This document shows positions 1-11,246 of a stretch of DNA of 64,000 nucleotides, in pieces. Within the stretch, counting starts at the first letter, position 1. The number at the start of each line of letters is the position of its first letter. This DNA comes from Larus michahellis (Eukaryota > Chordata > Aves > Charadriiformes > Laridae): the NCBI RefSeq assembly GCF_964199755.1, contig NC_133906.1, positions 22,133,419 through 22,197,418 on the forward strand, read 5' to 3'. The position numbers and the translations under genes were made by a program. The notes below the pieces were generated by a model. That model ran no database searches, was not told the origin of the DNA, and was given only the letters and a program-made list of their open reading frames with translations.

Positions 1-3000
1 CACGCATCTTAACCACAAAAACATTCTTTCTGGTGTGAGAATAAGCATTTCCCCTTATACAGAGGTGGATTTAAGAATCACCAGGGTGACTCTATAGTAC
101 TAACAAAGTTGCTATGGTAATTTCATAATTAAACATCACTGTAAATTGCCAGCCATGATCCTCACACAAATGAATATTTTTTGGAATTGCGTTTTCATTT
201 TGGGAGCCTTTAATTTATGCCTTAGCATTATCGCTCCTGCTGTAAGAAGGATTTACGTGGCACACAGAGTGAGAACTATTGCCGCAGGTACCTGCCTCAC
301 TCGTTTGTGATGAATGAACGACACCGGGGTCCCTGGATCCATCACAGCGGGAAAGTGCGTGGTACAGTGCTCTGGGTTTCGTGGTGTGACCAGGGAAGGG
401 AAGTCTCCATTCTTGTTCAAAAGCAGAATTAACCACCTGCATCCCTTTCCGTGCTGCTGCTGACCACCCTGACTAGGGAACTAGAAAATTACGTGTGTCC
501 ACAGCCTGGGAGGCTGAAGTGTGTTGCAGCTGCGCCTCATGGGCCTGGGTGTCTGAGCTTCGATGTTCACTACTTTCCAAATGCGACCTCTTGCTCGGGG
601 ACCTAAGCTGTGACGAACAGCGCTCTGATTAGCTGCACCACGCAGACAAAAAGATGAAACCACCTTGAACTCCTTTCAATAGTTTTGACGATTGCTGCTT
701 CGCTTCTCTTACATCCCACCACTCTTAACTGGTACCAGTCATGAATAACTTGCCTTTGTTTTCATGTCTCTTATCCCCTCTTTGTCTTTCATTTGTCATT
801 TCAGCCAGAAATTAGCTCCTGCTCTCCCTCCGGCTGCGGTGTCCGTCTCTCTAGATCACATCACATTTCAGTCAAGTACTTCCCCGCTCTCTTCCATGTG
901 GCCCTTCGTGCTTCAGAAGAACTCACCAGCTCCCACAGAACTACATCACCATTTTAAAGTCTTCCAGTTGCCGGGATGTTCTAAGAAAATTTACTAGATT
1001 CGATGCCAAGATTACTGTATATCCCACAGCACTGGCTTCACCATCTCCTTGCACAACCTTAACCGTGCCTATTATCTGTTAAGAGAAAGGGCCATCCTTT
1101 TGTCCTGTTTGTACAGAATAAAGGGTCTGACCCTTGCTGTAGGAGCGCACCTCTTGGCTCGTGCTTCGAACGCTCTATAGATCCACACGCGTTGGATCCC
1201 TTACACCCAGCCGAACCTTGGTTTCTGGTGCCTGGTGATGCTGTTCCCTGTAATCGCTTCTAGCTCTCATGACACTTGCCGCATTACCTCTCCGGAAACT
1301 TCAGATATAGAGGTAAAGCCTGCTGCTTGCCGTGCTTTGTTGTTGCAGCCACAAATGCTCTCGTGAATAATAGCAGTCTTTCTGAGCAAGAAACTCAAGA
1401 ATGTACACAAAGGAAAGAACGAGATTTTTCCTACAGAGAAGTTACAAAAGGTATGAGAAGAAAGCAATTTTGCATGAACTGACTTCTACGCAAATGTCTC
1501 ACTTAAATTAGGAATAAAGGAGTTGCTGAATGGATGAGTTTATGGAAAACCTAAGCCTGACATCCTTCTGCCTTTATAATATTAGCAAGAAGAAACTGCT
1601 TAAAATGCAAGCAATTTCTAAAAGGCCGAAAAGAAGGGAGTGTTTTCTTCCGGTTTAATAAACTATTTTGTATTACCACTCTTTATTGGCACTATTGTTT
1701 ACTGTCCTACCTTACAGCACTTAAAACTCTTCTGCAAACCTCATACAGTTTGTATAAGAGATTTGCTGGAGCCACGAGACCTTCAATAACCTCCCTGCTT
1801 GGGGGTGAGGTTTCGGCGTGGGCTTTCTGTTCATTCCATGAGGGAAATGCAGTCAGAAATGCTGAGCTCGAGTTGAGTTTCAAATTGAAGTTTGCCTTTT
1901 TTCTTCCATCAGACTCGTAGTTAGGAGTATTTAAAACCAATATGAGTATGAGCAGAAGTGCCTCTGGATATAAGCAGGCTTAGTAGGGAGCTGGTTCGAG
2001 CAGACACCAAGACTCAGTATTGTCTAACGCAACTATTACGTACGATTCTGCGTGTAAAGGCAGCGGTAAAGAGTGTTAATGTTAAAAAGCAGATCAAACT
2101 GTGTGCGGATCACTCCCACGCTGAGATCCCAAGTCGTGCAAGAACTGTGAGATTCAGCTGCTTTACCTCTGAATGCCTAAAACCAAACAAGAAAACTTTG
2201 TCAGCATCAGAAGAAAGCATCATCAGAGTGTTTGAAGTGACAGACATAGCTTTTGCATTATACTGTGTAGCTGCACGACGTGAACGTGTACTGTATACAA
2301 AGGCTTTGCAGTAATTGAACGTTCGAGTCCCACACCCTAGCCGCTTTATTAGTGATAACAGATAAATAAATCAGAACTGCTTGGGGGAGACTTTGGAGAA
2401 TTGTGGAAATCAACTAACATTTCCCTGAGAAGAATGGCTGAAATAGCTCTGTCTCGTTTCTGTGTGTGTAATATTACGTACGAAACATAGATATGTATGT
2501 TTAGAAGCCCCCTCCCGTGATACTTAAAGCATAACACCACGTATGTGGTACTCCTGCCACGGCTTATACCTGTCAGCCCCAGGGTACCAATTGAGATGGC
2601 ACACGCAGGATCACGTTTTCGTTGAATTAAATCTGACATAACTGTAAAAATATGATGGCAAAACCCTGCTCTGGTGCAGGTCATCCTTATTCCCTGTGGC
2701 AGTATCAAACCTACTTCTACATGACCTGAGGAAAGTCACTGAGGCTGAGGAAGGGAAGAAAAAGATCTCGTTTCTCCCTTTAGCTGCATGACATAATTGT
2801 GCTGGTAGTCGCTGACTTAATGCAAAAGTCCTTGAGTTTATCTCCGGCGTACCACTTAGTAACCTAGGGCCACTTCACTGTCCGCCTGTATAGAAGGCTG
2901 GGAAGAAGGATGGAAGTAGAAGAGCCCGTGTGTCCCCAGACAGGGGTGTTTGGTGCTGCACCTGCTGACGGCACCCAGTGCCGGGGCTCCCCTTTCTCTC

Positions 3001-4371
3001 TTGCAGGCACCTGGGGAACCCGCAGCCTCGGGGGATGCGTTTTGCCCCCGGCCGTGGGCCGGCTGCACCTGGTCGGCAGGACGGGACCTCAGGCCCTGTG
3101 GAGGAGCGGGGAACATCTCGGGTGCCCTGCTGCAGACAGCTGCAGGCAGCTTAAAACACACCGCTCCCAAGCAGACACATCCATAACATTCACAGCATTT
3201 CTAATTAAGTCAGGGATGGAATTAAATTTTGCCTCAAAGCTTGTTTCGTAATAACTCTCCAACTGGCAGCAATGCACCTTCCTAAATTTTCTACCATCTG
3301 AAAAAAGAAACAGTTGGTAAATAGCATGACCTTCGCGTATTTTCAGTGGCTCACAATCCCGTACCGGAAACATGCAAGGGTTAAGCAAATTTGATCCTGC
3401 CTGCCTCCTGCTGCGATGCAGTTTCTCTAATCAAGTATAATTAAAAAAGAAAAAAAGAAACAGCAATACAATACCGTACACATAGAAATAGTAATCACCG
3501 TGGCAGCAAAGTCACTTTTACCCAGGGGTGTGTGTCACAGGCGGCACTAAACACAAGCGGTTTGTTGCTCACATGAGTAATTTTGTTCATGGAAACAGTC
3601 CACTGTTTTTTCTGGGATTACCTGCCTGGGAAAGGGTTCGCGGAGTGAAGTCTGTGAACGCTGGTTCACATCTGGTTCTGTCACAAATGTAACATTCGCA
3701 TTGTCGTTATTATGTTAGACCACGTGACATTAAGATTTTAATTTATTTGCCGCTTTTTATTGAGGTGACGTTTGCCAGATGAGCTGCAGAAAAACCTGTG
3801 GTTGTTGGTAATATTTGGTTCTGGTTCCAGATGAATTCCCACACAGGCAAAAAAAAAGAAGAGCTCCGATGAACACAAATGCGACTGAATATTTTTGGTA
3901 TCATTTATTTTTCTTCAGATTTGCTAATAATATCTAATTACAATACTAAATATTTTAATTTAGTCGTGGCATTAATCATCACCTTCATTCTCATCTCACG
4001 TCAGCTGTGACATTCAAAGAATGCTCATGACTTCAGTGGAACAATTCCAGATCTACACTGACGCTCCCAAGTAAAATAGCTCTTCTTTAATAAGACCGTA
4101 AAATACAGTTCTCTTTCCCCGTTAAGACCCGGTGGATGGGGTCCTTAAGAAGGGGAAAATTAAATTGGTTTTAGGACATGTCATTTCTGAAACTTTCCCT
4201 TGTTTTCCAGCTACGTGTGCTACCCAAAAACCTCGGTGCTCAGTATTTACTAATAACGATTTCTTTGTTTCACGGGTTGGACTGTCAGCCTGCTTTTTCT
4301 CTTTGCTAGGGCTGACCAGGGAAATTGTTACACAGAAAGCAAAAGGTTAAAAATAAAGGATAATAAAGCAA
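1..4371. other. non-coding stretch, no gene seen
   Basis: Mostly AT-rich unique sequence. A GC-richer pocket lies at about 2940-3150, where short frames open on both strands without family resemblance. A polypurine A/G tract sits at about 3444-3467, and an E-box CACGTGAC near 3721. Near 1110-1150, 'gtttgtacagaataaagggtctgac' looks a little like the 3' end of old amniote repeats, but I could not place it. Confidence 0.6.
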
Positions 4372-4425
4372 AAAATTAAAATTTCTAGAAGTATATTTAA
4401 AATTAAGATTTCTAGAGCTATATTT
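4372..4425. repeat. 27-bp tandem duplication
   Basis: Copies at 4372-4398 and 4399-4425 share 24 of 27 bases (core 'aaaattaa.atttctaga'). The unit is AT-rich and contains XbaI-like TCTAGA. The three substitutions suggest the duplication is not recent. Confidence 0.75.
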
Positions 4426-5435
4426 CTGTTTAATAGAATAGGAAAACTGCCTGCTATATATTTAAATTTTTCCATCAGGGTAGCTGTTTTGCTCTTTAAA
4501 AGAAATGAGATAAATTAAGCAGTTTTAATTAAGCTCATTGCATTTTCATATTCCTGCTTCTCACCCACACTGTGGTGGAAGGTCTGAAAAGTAATTGCGG
4601 AGGAACACCGCATTGCAAGAACAAATTCTAATTATTGCAAAGGAAAGTTAAAATATTTTATTTTCAATTGTACTTAATTCTTTTTCCCTTTCTGTTTAAT
4701 TTGGAGAGTAATTTCTCACTCCTGTTCATCTCTGTTTTTCCCCCGAGGCAGCTTATGTTGGTAGATGGCACGTAGTTAGGGGATGATAACAGCAAAGCGA
4801 AAACAAACGCCGGGGAGCTGACAAGAGCAGCGCTGCCAATATTGATCGAGAGATCGCCCCCAGGACGAACAGTCCCGTTCTCCACGGCTTGGAGGGCACG
4901 GGCAGCGCTCTGCGAGCATCCCATCCCTGCTGTTTGCGTGAGCGGGCGTCTGCCCTTGCTCGCCGGCTGCAGCCCTGAAACCGCGCTATCTACACCAATT
5001 CCATGCCCCTGCGTATGGACGGGGATTTCTGCAGGGAGCCGCTCCTGTTGGAGGGGGCTGAGCTGGAGAGAGAGGAGGGATGGGGCAAGGCTGGTACCCA
5101 CCAGTGGTGGTGGCTCGGCTCGTCGCCGCATCCCAGCCGCTGCCGGGCCGAGCCCAGCACATTCCTGATCCCCGGCTCCTGTCCTCGTTCTGCCGTTCTT
5201 CCCGGAGTAAATCTCCCAGGGTGTCACCTGTCCCAGGCCCTGTGCGTGGTCACCGTGCGCACCCTCAATGGTAGCTCTTCATCAAAGTGTCTCTTCTGGA
5301 ATGCCAGCAGAGCCGCAGAAATTAAAGCCCCTCAGATGTATGGTTTGCTACTGGCATTTTACAGGCATTTAGCTCCAGGGATAAATGCCTAGAAACTAAT
5401 CTGACTTTCATTTAATTTTGGCTTTATTTATGAGG
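4426..5435. other. non-coding stretch with GC-rich pocket
   Basis: AT-rich to about 4740, then GC-rich from about 4800 to 5260, then AT-rich again. The pocket holds the longest non-repeat frame in the window (minus 4664-5227, 187 codons). It is opposed by long frames on the plus strand and shows no recognisable domain, so I do not call a gene. Confidence 0.6.
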
Positions 5436-5530
5436 TATTTTGTAATAAGGTTGTATTATTACAAAATATTATTACAGATAATCTTTATTATTACTACAGC
5501 CTGTAAATAAGGCTGGCTGTAGTAATATTT
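5436..5530. repeat. cluster of overlapping inverted repeats (two adjacent perfect hairpins)
   Basis: Hairpin 1 pairs 5436-5447 (TATTTTGTAATA) with 5457-5468 (TATTACAAAATA): 12 bp, perfect, 9-base loop. Hairpin 2 pairs 5489-5501 (TATTACTACAGCC) with 5515-5527 (GGCTGTAGTAATA): 13 bp, perfect, 13-base loop. The right arm of hairpin 2 can instead pair with 5464-5477 (AAATATTATTACAG to 5517-5530, 14 bp with one G-U pair). The three arms are therefore related copies and the folds compete. This may be a remnant of a small palindromic transposon, a slippage-made palindrome or an RNA hairpin. No known family was recognised. Confidence 0.75.
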
Positions 5531-8500
5531 CATTTCATAGCTCCTGTAACACTGTGAAAGAGTAACCGAAGTCAGGATAGATGGTCGCCAGTGACTGACA
5601 GCTGCGCTTTTTAGTGGAGCTACCAAAGGAAAAGGGCACTGTCTGTCAGTCTGCCGATAAAGCAAAGGAAACTAATAGAGGGACTCAGATTCCTTCTCTT
5701 CTCTGTACAATGGGTTCAACATGCCGGGAAAGCTGACGGAATCAGGACATGGACTCTTGCAGGTCATGGTGCTGAAGAAATCATTCCTTTGTCTTGCCCC
5801 ATATACCTCTTGGCTGATCTTTTGGGGTTTTGTTTGGGTTTTTTTCACATAAAAATGTGCTTTTATGGAGAAGTCCTCCCAGATCAATATACAGGTGTTT
5901 AATTGAGTCATTTTTGCAGAAAGGTCAGAAAAATCTGCCAACGAATAATGGCAAAGAGCTTGAGGTGATGTACCTTTTTGCAATGATGAATAAGCCTTGC
6001 TTGGAAACGTCAACGAATCTACGCAGACAACAGCGTAGCGTTGCCAAGAGTTCAGTGGGAGCAGCTTAAATAGCGAGTGAGGCCAGTGCTGGGCTCTGCG
6101 AAAGCATTCCTCCCCTGCGAGAGGGCTGCACGGCTCTGCCTGTCAGACTGGCGTCGTTCCCTGTTGCACTCCCTTTGACTCAGCTTCTCCTCCTTTATTA
6201 GCATGTTTCCTGCTCAGATACGCCAGATAACGTCATTGCCGTGCACATTTGGCAATGCGTCGCGTAAGGGATGTGGTCTCACGTCACTAAGATAAAGAGG
6301 CCCATGAGAATACCAGAGGGGTTTTATCTTCTCTGTGAGAAGAAACTCCAAAGCTTGCAAAGGTCGCTGCACTTACCTGCGCTTCTTCCTTTTTATCAAA
6401 GGGAGGAATAGTTATTTTTTTATGTCTCTACATGTAGAAGACTTTCTTTAAGTCTAGTACACAAATATAAACTAGTTAAACCCCACCTAAAGTAGGAAAA
6501 AGCCCCCTGCTTTGGTGACATTAACTCTCCGAGGCAGAGCATTTGAGGTAAACTAACGGTTCTGCGTGCCGGGGGTACCTTGGTTGGCACCTGCAGCAGC
6601 GGGCACCCCGTGAACCGTCAGCGTGTCTCAAGGCTGGGCTGTCTGCTGGACTTGGGCCTTCCTTGGGTAGCTCAATAGTCCAAGGAAAATCTGCAACCAG
6701 AAGGAGAGCTCAGGAAAGAGCACGAGCCGTAACCAGTTTGTCAGTTTGTGTCACAACAACGCAATTTATTCAACGAGGCATCCGGGGCTTTAATACGTGC
6801 TTGACTGGCAGTTCCAATCACGGTGTTTCTGTAGTGGCCAGCGAGCAGAAATCGGGTGGTGTGAGGAGCCCAGAGCGTTGGCAAGTTTTGCAGCAAGCTG
6901 CGTTTGCGTTAGCCAGTGTCAGCAGGTCTCCGGGAGGAGGCATCAGACATCCCCCTTGTGTTCTTCTCCCTGTGCTTGCAGTTAGCTGGGAGGGGAGCAC
7001 AGATGTTTTGCAAAGAACTATCAAATTTAAAGATGCAAAATGTTTAGGGTGGCTCTAATTAATTTTCTGCATCAGTTTAAATGACATTTTTATATTGTAG
7101 CACTGTGCAGGACGTTCTGAAGTGACTGGACCAAAATTGCCCAGTGAATTTTCCTGCATGAAATGAATTTGGCTCCTTCTGATGAGCATGTGTACGGAGG
7201 ACATCATTTTATTGAGTCCCCAGACAAAAAAATATTTTCCAGAAGACATTACTGGGATTTCTGGTGCGTTTGTTTGTTGTTTATTGCTGTTGTAATGTCT
7301 CCTAATTTATTCTCATCCTGCTAGTGGAAGACAGAGTATTTTCACAGGCGCCGTGGCATCTGTGGAGTTCACAGAAATGCGTTAGCCGCATCTAATCTGC
7401 TTGACCAGAACGAACCAGAAAAGAAGTGCCTTAATCTTGCGTTAGCCCAGTGCTTGGTTTTGGCTGGCGAGGGGCTGGCGAGGCGGGCTGCGCGGCTCGC
7501 CCCAGCTCAGCTCAGGGCTCAGGAGCACGACCTGTCCCGGGAGCCCCCACTCCCACGGGGAGTCGCCGTTTCGGGCAGCCCGGCCGTGGGTGGCATTAGA
7601 GCAGCATCAAAGATGTCCCCGTTCCATCCCCACGGCGGAAGTGCCCTGACAGACATCGACGGCACCGCGTCTCCGTAGCGCGTAGGAAGCCATAAACTGA
7701 GAAGCGCTCGCCTGTCCCACGCTGGTGTCGTACTCCCCTCGGGGCGCTGGCGTTCAGCTGGGACTGGCAGAAATGCAACCGAGGAAGCTTTAAGCCCGTG
7801 TTCCTAGCAAAGGCTGGCTATAGGAAGTAATTATTTTGCGTGACTAACAAAAAATTATTATGTTGATCTACAAGTGTTTTTTTTTTTCCCCTTAGCAGCC
7901 TGGCTGGTTGCAGAAGAGGTGATCCTTTGTAAGTTGGAGCATTTGGGTTGCATTGAAACGGCATCTTGACAGGCGAGTCTGATGCTGAGAGCGTAATAAT
8001 TTATATTGGCCTGGGAATAGTACAGTAATTGTTGCGAGAAGACTCAAATGTGCAACGTGGTTAGCTCATTACAGGGTTTTTAACTGGCAGCTTGCAGTCC
8101 CGTGGGAATCCGTGGACTACTTTTAGAACACCAGCAGAGGTTAAGTAAAGGAAAGAAGCGGCACACTAAGGTCTGCTGGGCCAGATTCCACATCTTCAGA
8201 GGTCCGAGATGCTGTGGCCTACAAAAATAAGATTTCACGCTATAATAAAGGACTTGTGTTCTTCAGAAGTTTTTAGGAAAATATATCCATAAAGTTGGTA
8301 GAGTGATTACAGACTGTTTAAATATTCTTAGTCACATTCCAGGCATTTATAAATTGAATTTTGTAGCTATTCTAAGTCAATATTCGATATTCGAAGGGTG
8401 CTGTATCTATCCCGCAAGGCAGTGCGATAACCCTTTCTACAGTAAGCTCCCACGGTGTAATGCAAACGTGACAAAGCGACATCTTTTTGCCACAAAGCCG

Positions 8501-8596
8501 GGGGAGGAGGTGGGAGCAAGAGGAGGGTACCAGCACGCTCTTGGCAATCTAGTTTTTAATCCAAACAGAAATCCAGGGGTTAATGGAGGAGGTTTG
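5531..8596. other. non-coding stretch, no gene seen
   Basis: Unique-looking sequence with a GC-richer pocket at about 7450-7760 and a short T run near 7878. The frames are short and unrecognisable. Confidence 0.6.
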
Positions 8597-8604
8597 TATA
8601 AATA
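8597..8604 (+). promoter_or_regulatory. TATA-box-like motif TATAAATA
   Basis: TATAAATAG after a purine-rich stretch, about 220 bases before a CpG-richer pocket at 8820-9010. The predicted start would be near 8627. No gene can be tied to it, and in 64 kb of AT-rich DNA such a motif is expected by chance. Confidence 0.12.
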
Positions 8605-8819
8605 GCACAGATACATGCGCTTGTTCTTAAAATGCCACAAAGTTTCACTTGAGGTGATCCTTGAAAATGAAGAGAAAAATAGCAGCGGCTGTTTTGCCTG
8701 GAGCTGGAAAGTCAGTGTTCCGAAAGAAAGTGTCAGGGAAAACGAGGGGGGGGAAAAGAGGGAGGTGGAGAGAGGGAAAACTGCAGTCCAGCTGCCTTGG
8801 AGCCTGCAAATTCTCCCAG

Positions 8820-9010
8820 AGCCAGCGCCGCGCGCGGCTACCAAAAGAAAAAAAGAAAGCTTTGCAGCGGATTGTTAGCAGAATGCGTTTCCGCGTGTGC
8901 GGATGCGGCGGGAAGGCGCTTGCCCGGTGAAGGCAGCCTTGCCCGGCCAGCCTGAGGGGCCTGCGGAGCAGCTCACAGCAGCCACGCTTGGCTGCCCCGC
9001 GAGGTCGTGG
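8820..9010. other. GC- and CpG-richer pocket
   Basis: Contains GCGCGC at 8830-8835 and repeated 'gcgg' and 'cccgg' motifs. Overlapping open frames occur here on both strands (minus 8645-9199 is the longest) because stop codons are rare in such sequence. None resembles a known protein. Confidence 0.4.
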
Positions 9011-11219
9011 GGTGAAGGATGCTGCCAGAATGGCCAGTGCAAAGACCCTCGCAGCTGGGGTCTGCTTCGAGCCAAATGCACTGCTAAGGATGCTAAATTT
9101 AGGTTCTGGAATGCAGGAGAAAGCCAGGCGTGAGAATTGCTGCCTGCGGGTCACTGCTCGGCGGAGGCCGTGCGGTCTGAGCTGCAAATGGCAGGACAAC
9201 CTGCTGGACTTTGGTTTTGAGCCGTTGGGTGGAAACGCAGGAGTTAGCAGGGGCTGACGGCGCTGGGGTTAAGCTGTGCTGCAGTCGGGCATCAGCTGGT
9301 GCCGCTTGTCACGGGGAGAGAGACAGCGAGAGTCTGAGCCGGCACCGCAACAGGCGCTCCAGACGTTCCTCTGCGTACGGGCTCGATGAAGAGGGTACGG
9401 TGGTTTCTTCCAAGGCAAGAGGACGCTATTAAGCCTTGCGTATTATGGGGGAAGGAAAATATTTATCGCCATCTTTGTTTCTCTTCACTCCATCAAAATA
9501 AGGTGAAAGTTGTGCTTTTGTCAGAGGTTAGGATGCCTGCACTCATTCTGAGGATGAAAAACCTGCTCAGCGGTTACTAGTACATCAGCAGGAAGAATGC
9601 AAGGCTGAAAGCTTTTACAGCAGAAATCTTTGCAGCAGCTTTTTGTTTTCAAGTTAATCTATGTTAAAGACCTTGAATAAAAGAAGTCTTCTCCGCAGTG
9701 CTCACTTTCCTGCGCACTAGAGTTAAATCAGCAAGTTGATTTTTTCACCGGTCCTTGCTTTACCTGTCGGCAACGACCCAGCGCTCCCTACGCCCCGGCT
9801 GTGCTGAGCAGCGCGGCCGGGTTTACATTTGCAGAGCGCCCTTTGTGGTCGGGTGTCTTTAAAAGGAGAAATGACAGTGTAGGGAGTCAGGAATACTTGT
9901 TCAGGAGCACAGGAATACGGAGCGTCACAGCCTGTAAATTATGGCCTGTAAAAACACAGCAAGGCTTTTGTCCTCAGCCTCGGTACAGATTGAAATGCCA
10001 AAAGTTGGGCTTTCGGCTGACACTTTCCTAGCAACTTCTGGGAATTACTGCTGGACCTGAACTTTTCTGAGTTAAGGCAACAATAGTTAGCTTCGCTGGA
10101 AGAAGAATAGACACAGACCGCCAGAAGAGAAGACCGCACAATTTTAGCCTTTTGCCCTTTAGTGGGTCAGGCGCGATGGATACTGAGAAATGTGGAGAGA
10201 GCGGCTGTAACACTGCAGCAACAAATCCGTGCTCAGAGACTTCCCGGAAGCTCCCAGAAAAGTCCCAATGGCACCGTGATTTTGAGAATCCTTCCCTGGC
10301 GGAGCCGGAGGCCCCAGACAAAACCCTGCGGGGCAGCATCTCAGGCGGTCGCTGCTATTTGCCCAGTAGCTGTGTATTCCAGAGGACACCGCGGCTGGAT
10401 TTTCTCCTAACCCCAAGGCTTCCCTTCAAACGTGCCCAACTCCAGCATCCTTAAAACGCACTAGTATTCCTTGGGACTTGGGAAGTCTGCGCTGACAGGC
10501 ATCCACGATTGGTGTTAGGGACACACCTTTCGTGGCGGTGTGCGTGGAGGTCTGGACAAATCCTTGGAGCTCTCAGGCTGCCAACCCGAAACCAGATTTG
10601 TGTTTTGCATCAGATTTGGAGTTGTGGGTGTTTCTTTTTTGGCCACACAGACCCTCTGAGGCTGCGTTCCACCATTCTGAGATTTGGCTCTAGACTCAGT
10701 AGCGCAAACAACTGCTCAAACCAGCCCGGGACAAAGGTTCAAGAGAAGTATTGTAGCTGACAAGCACAATGTGGGAAGAGTCCAGAATGACTAAAGAGCG
10801 ATGTGCCAATGAATCGCTGGTTTTCGTGAATGCCCCAAACCAGAAGAATCCCAAATGACGTCTGTGAGTACAATCATTTGACCCAGCCCACAGACACAGA
10901 TGGTATTCAGAAACACTTGCCAAACTGTTCAGAAGGCAGATGGAGATGAAATTAAATGATATCAGCTAACTCGCTCTGAGCGCTGCTGCTGAAAGTTGGC
11001 TTTGCATATCCTCCAATTCAAACCAACGGACTCTCGGTCTTTGTAAACATTTGTAAAACAAACTGCTCAGAAATTAAGGCAATCCTTCATTTTTACAGGT
11101 AACTGTAGCAACATTACCTGTATGCTGATGGCTTTGGGTGCTTTTCCAGAGTTTCTTGCCTTAGCCAGGAGCTGCTCAGTGAAATACCATCGCAGCGGTT
11201 ATTCTATTGCTTAGTGCCA
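9011..11219. other. non-coding stretch, no gene seen
   Basis: Mixed composition. Several frames of 75-103 codons overlap on both strands around 10030-10450, which is typical of chance frames. No splice-bounded exon with a known product was found. Confidence 0.6.
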
Positions 11220-11246
11220 TAGTGGCGACAATAAATATCGCCACTA
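11220..11246. repeat. perfect 9-bp hairpin
   Basis: TAGTGGCGA (11220-11228) is the exact reverse complement of TCGCCACTA (11238-11246), with the 9-base loop 'caataaata'. The stem is GC-rich compared with its surroundings. No U tract or gene lies next to it, so it is not a terminator in any sense I can support. Confidence 0.8.

Noticed and set aside
1087..1180. Possible 3' end of an old amniote repeat near an AATAAA
   Set aside because: Only about 25 bases look familiar, and I could not place it in a named family.
2319..2336. 'cgttcgagtcccacacc' resembling a tRNA B box
   Set aside because: No matching A box or acceptor-stem partner upstream at tRNA distance; no cloverleaf can be drawn.
4664..5227. 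187-codon frame on the minus strand
   Set aside because: It lies in GC-rich DNA where stops are rare, overlaps long frames on the other strand, has no recognisable domain and no clear splice or promoter context.
8645..9199. 184-codon frame on the minus strand
   Set aside because: Same pattern: GC-richer pocket, several overlapping frames on both strands, no protein family seen.
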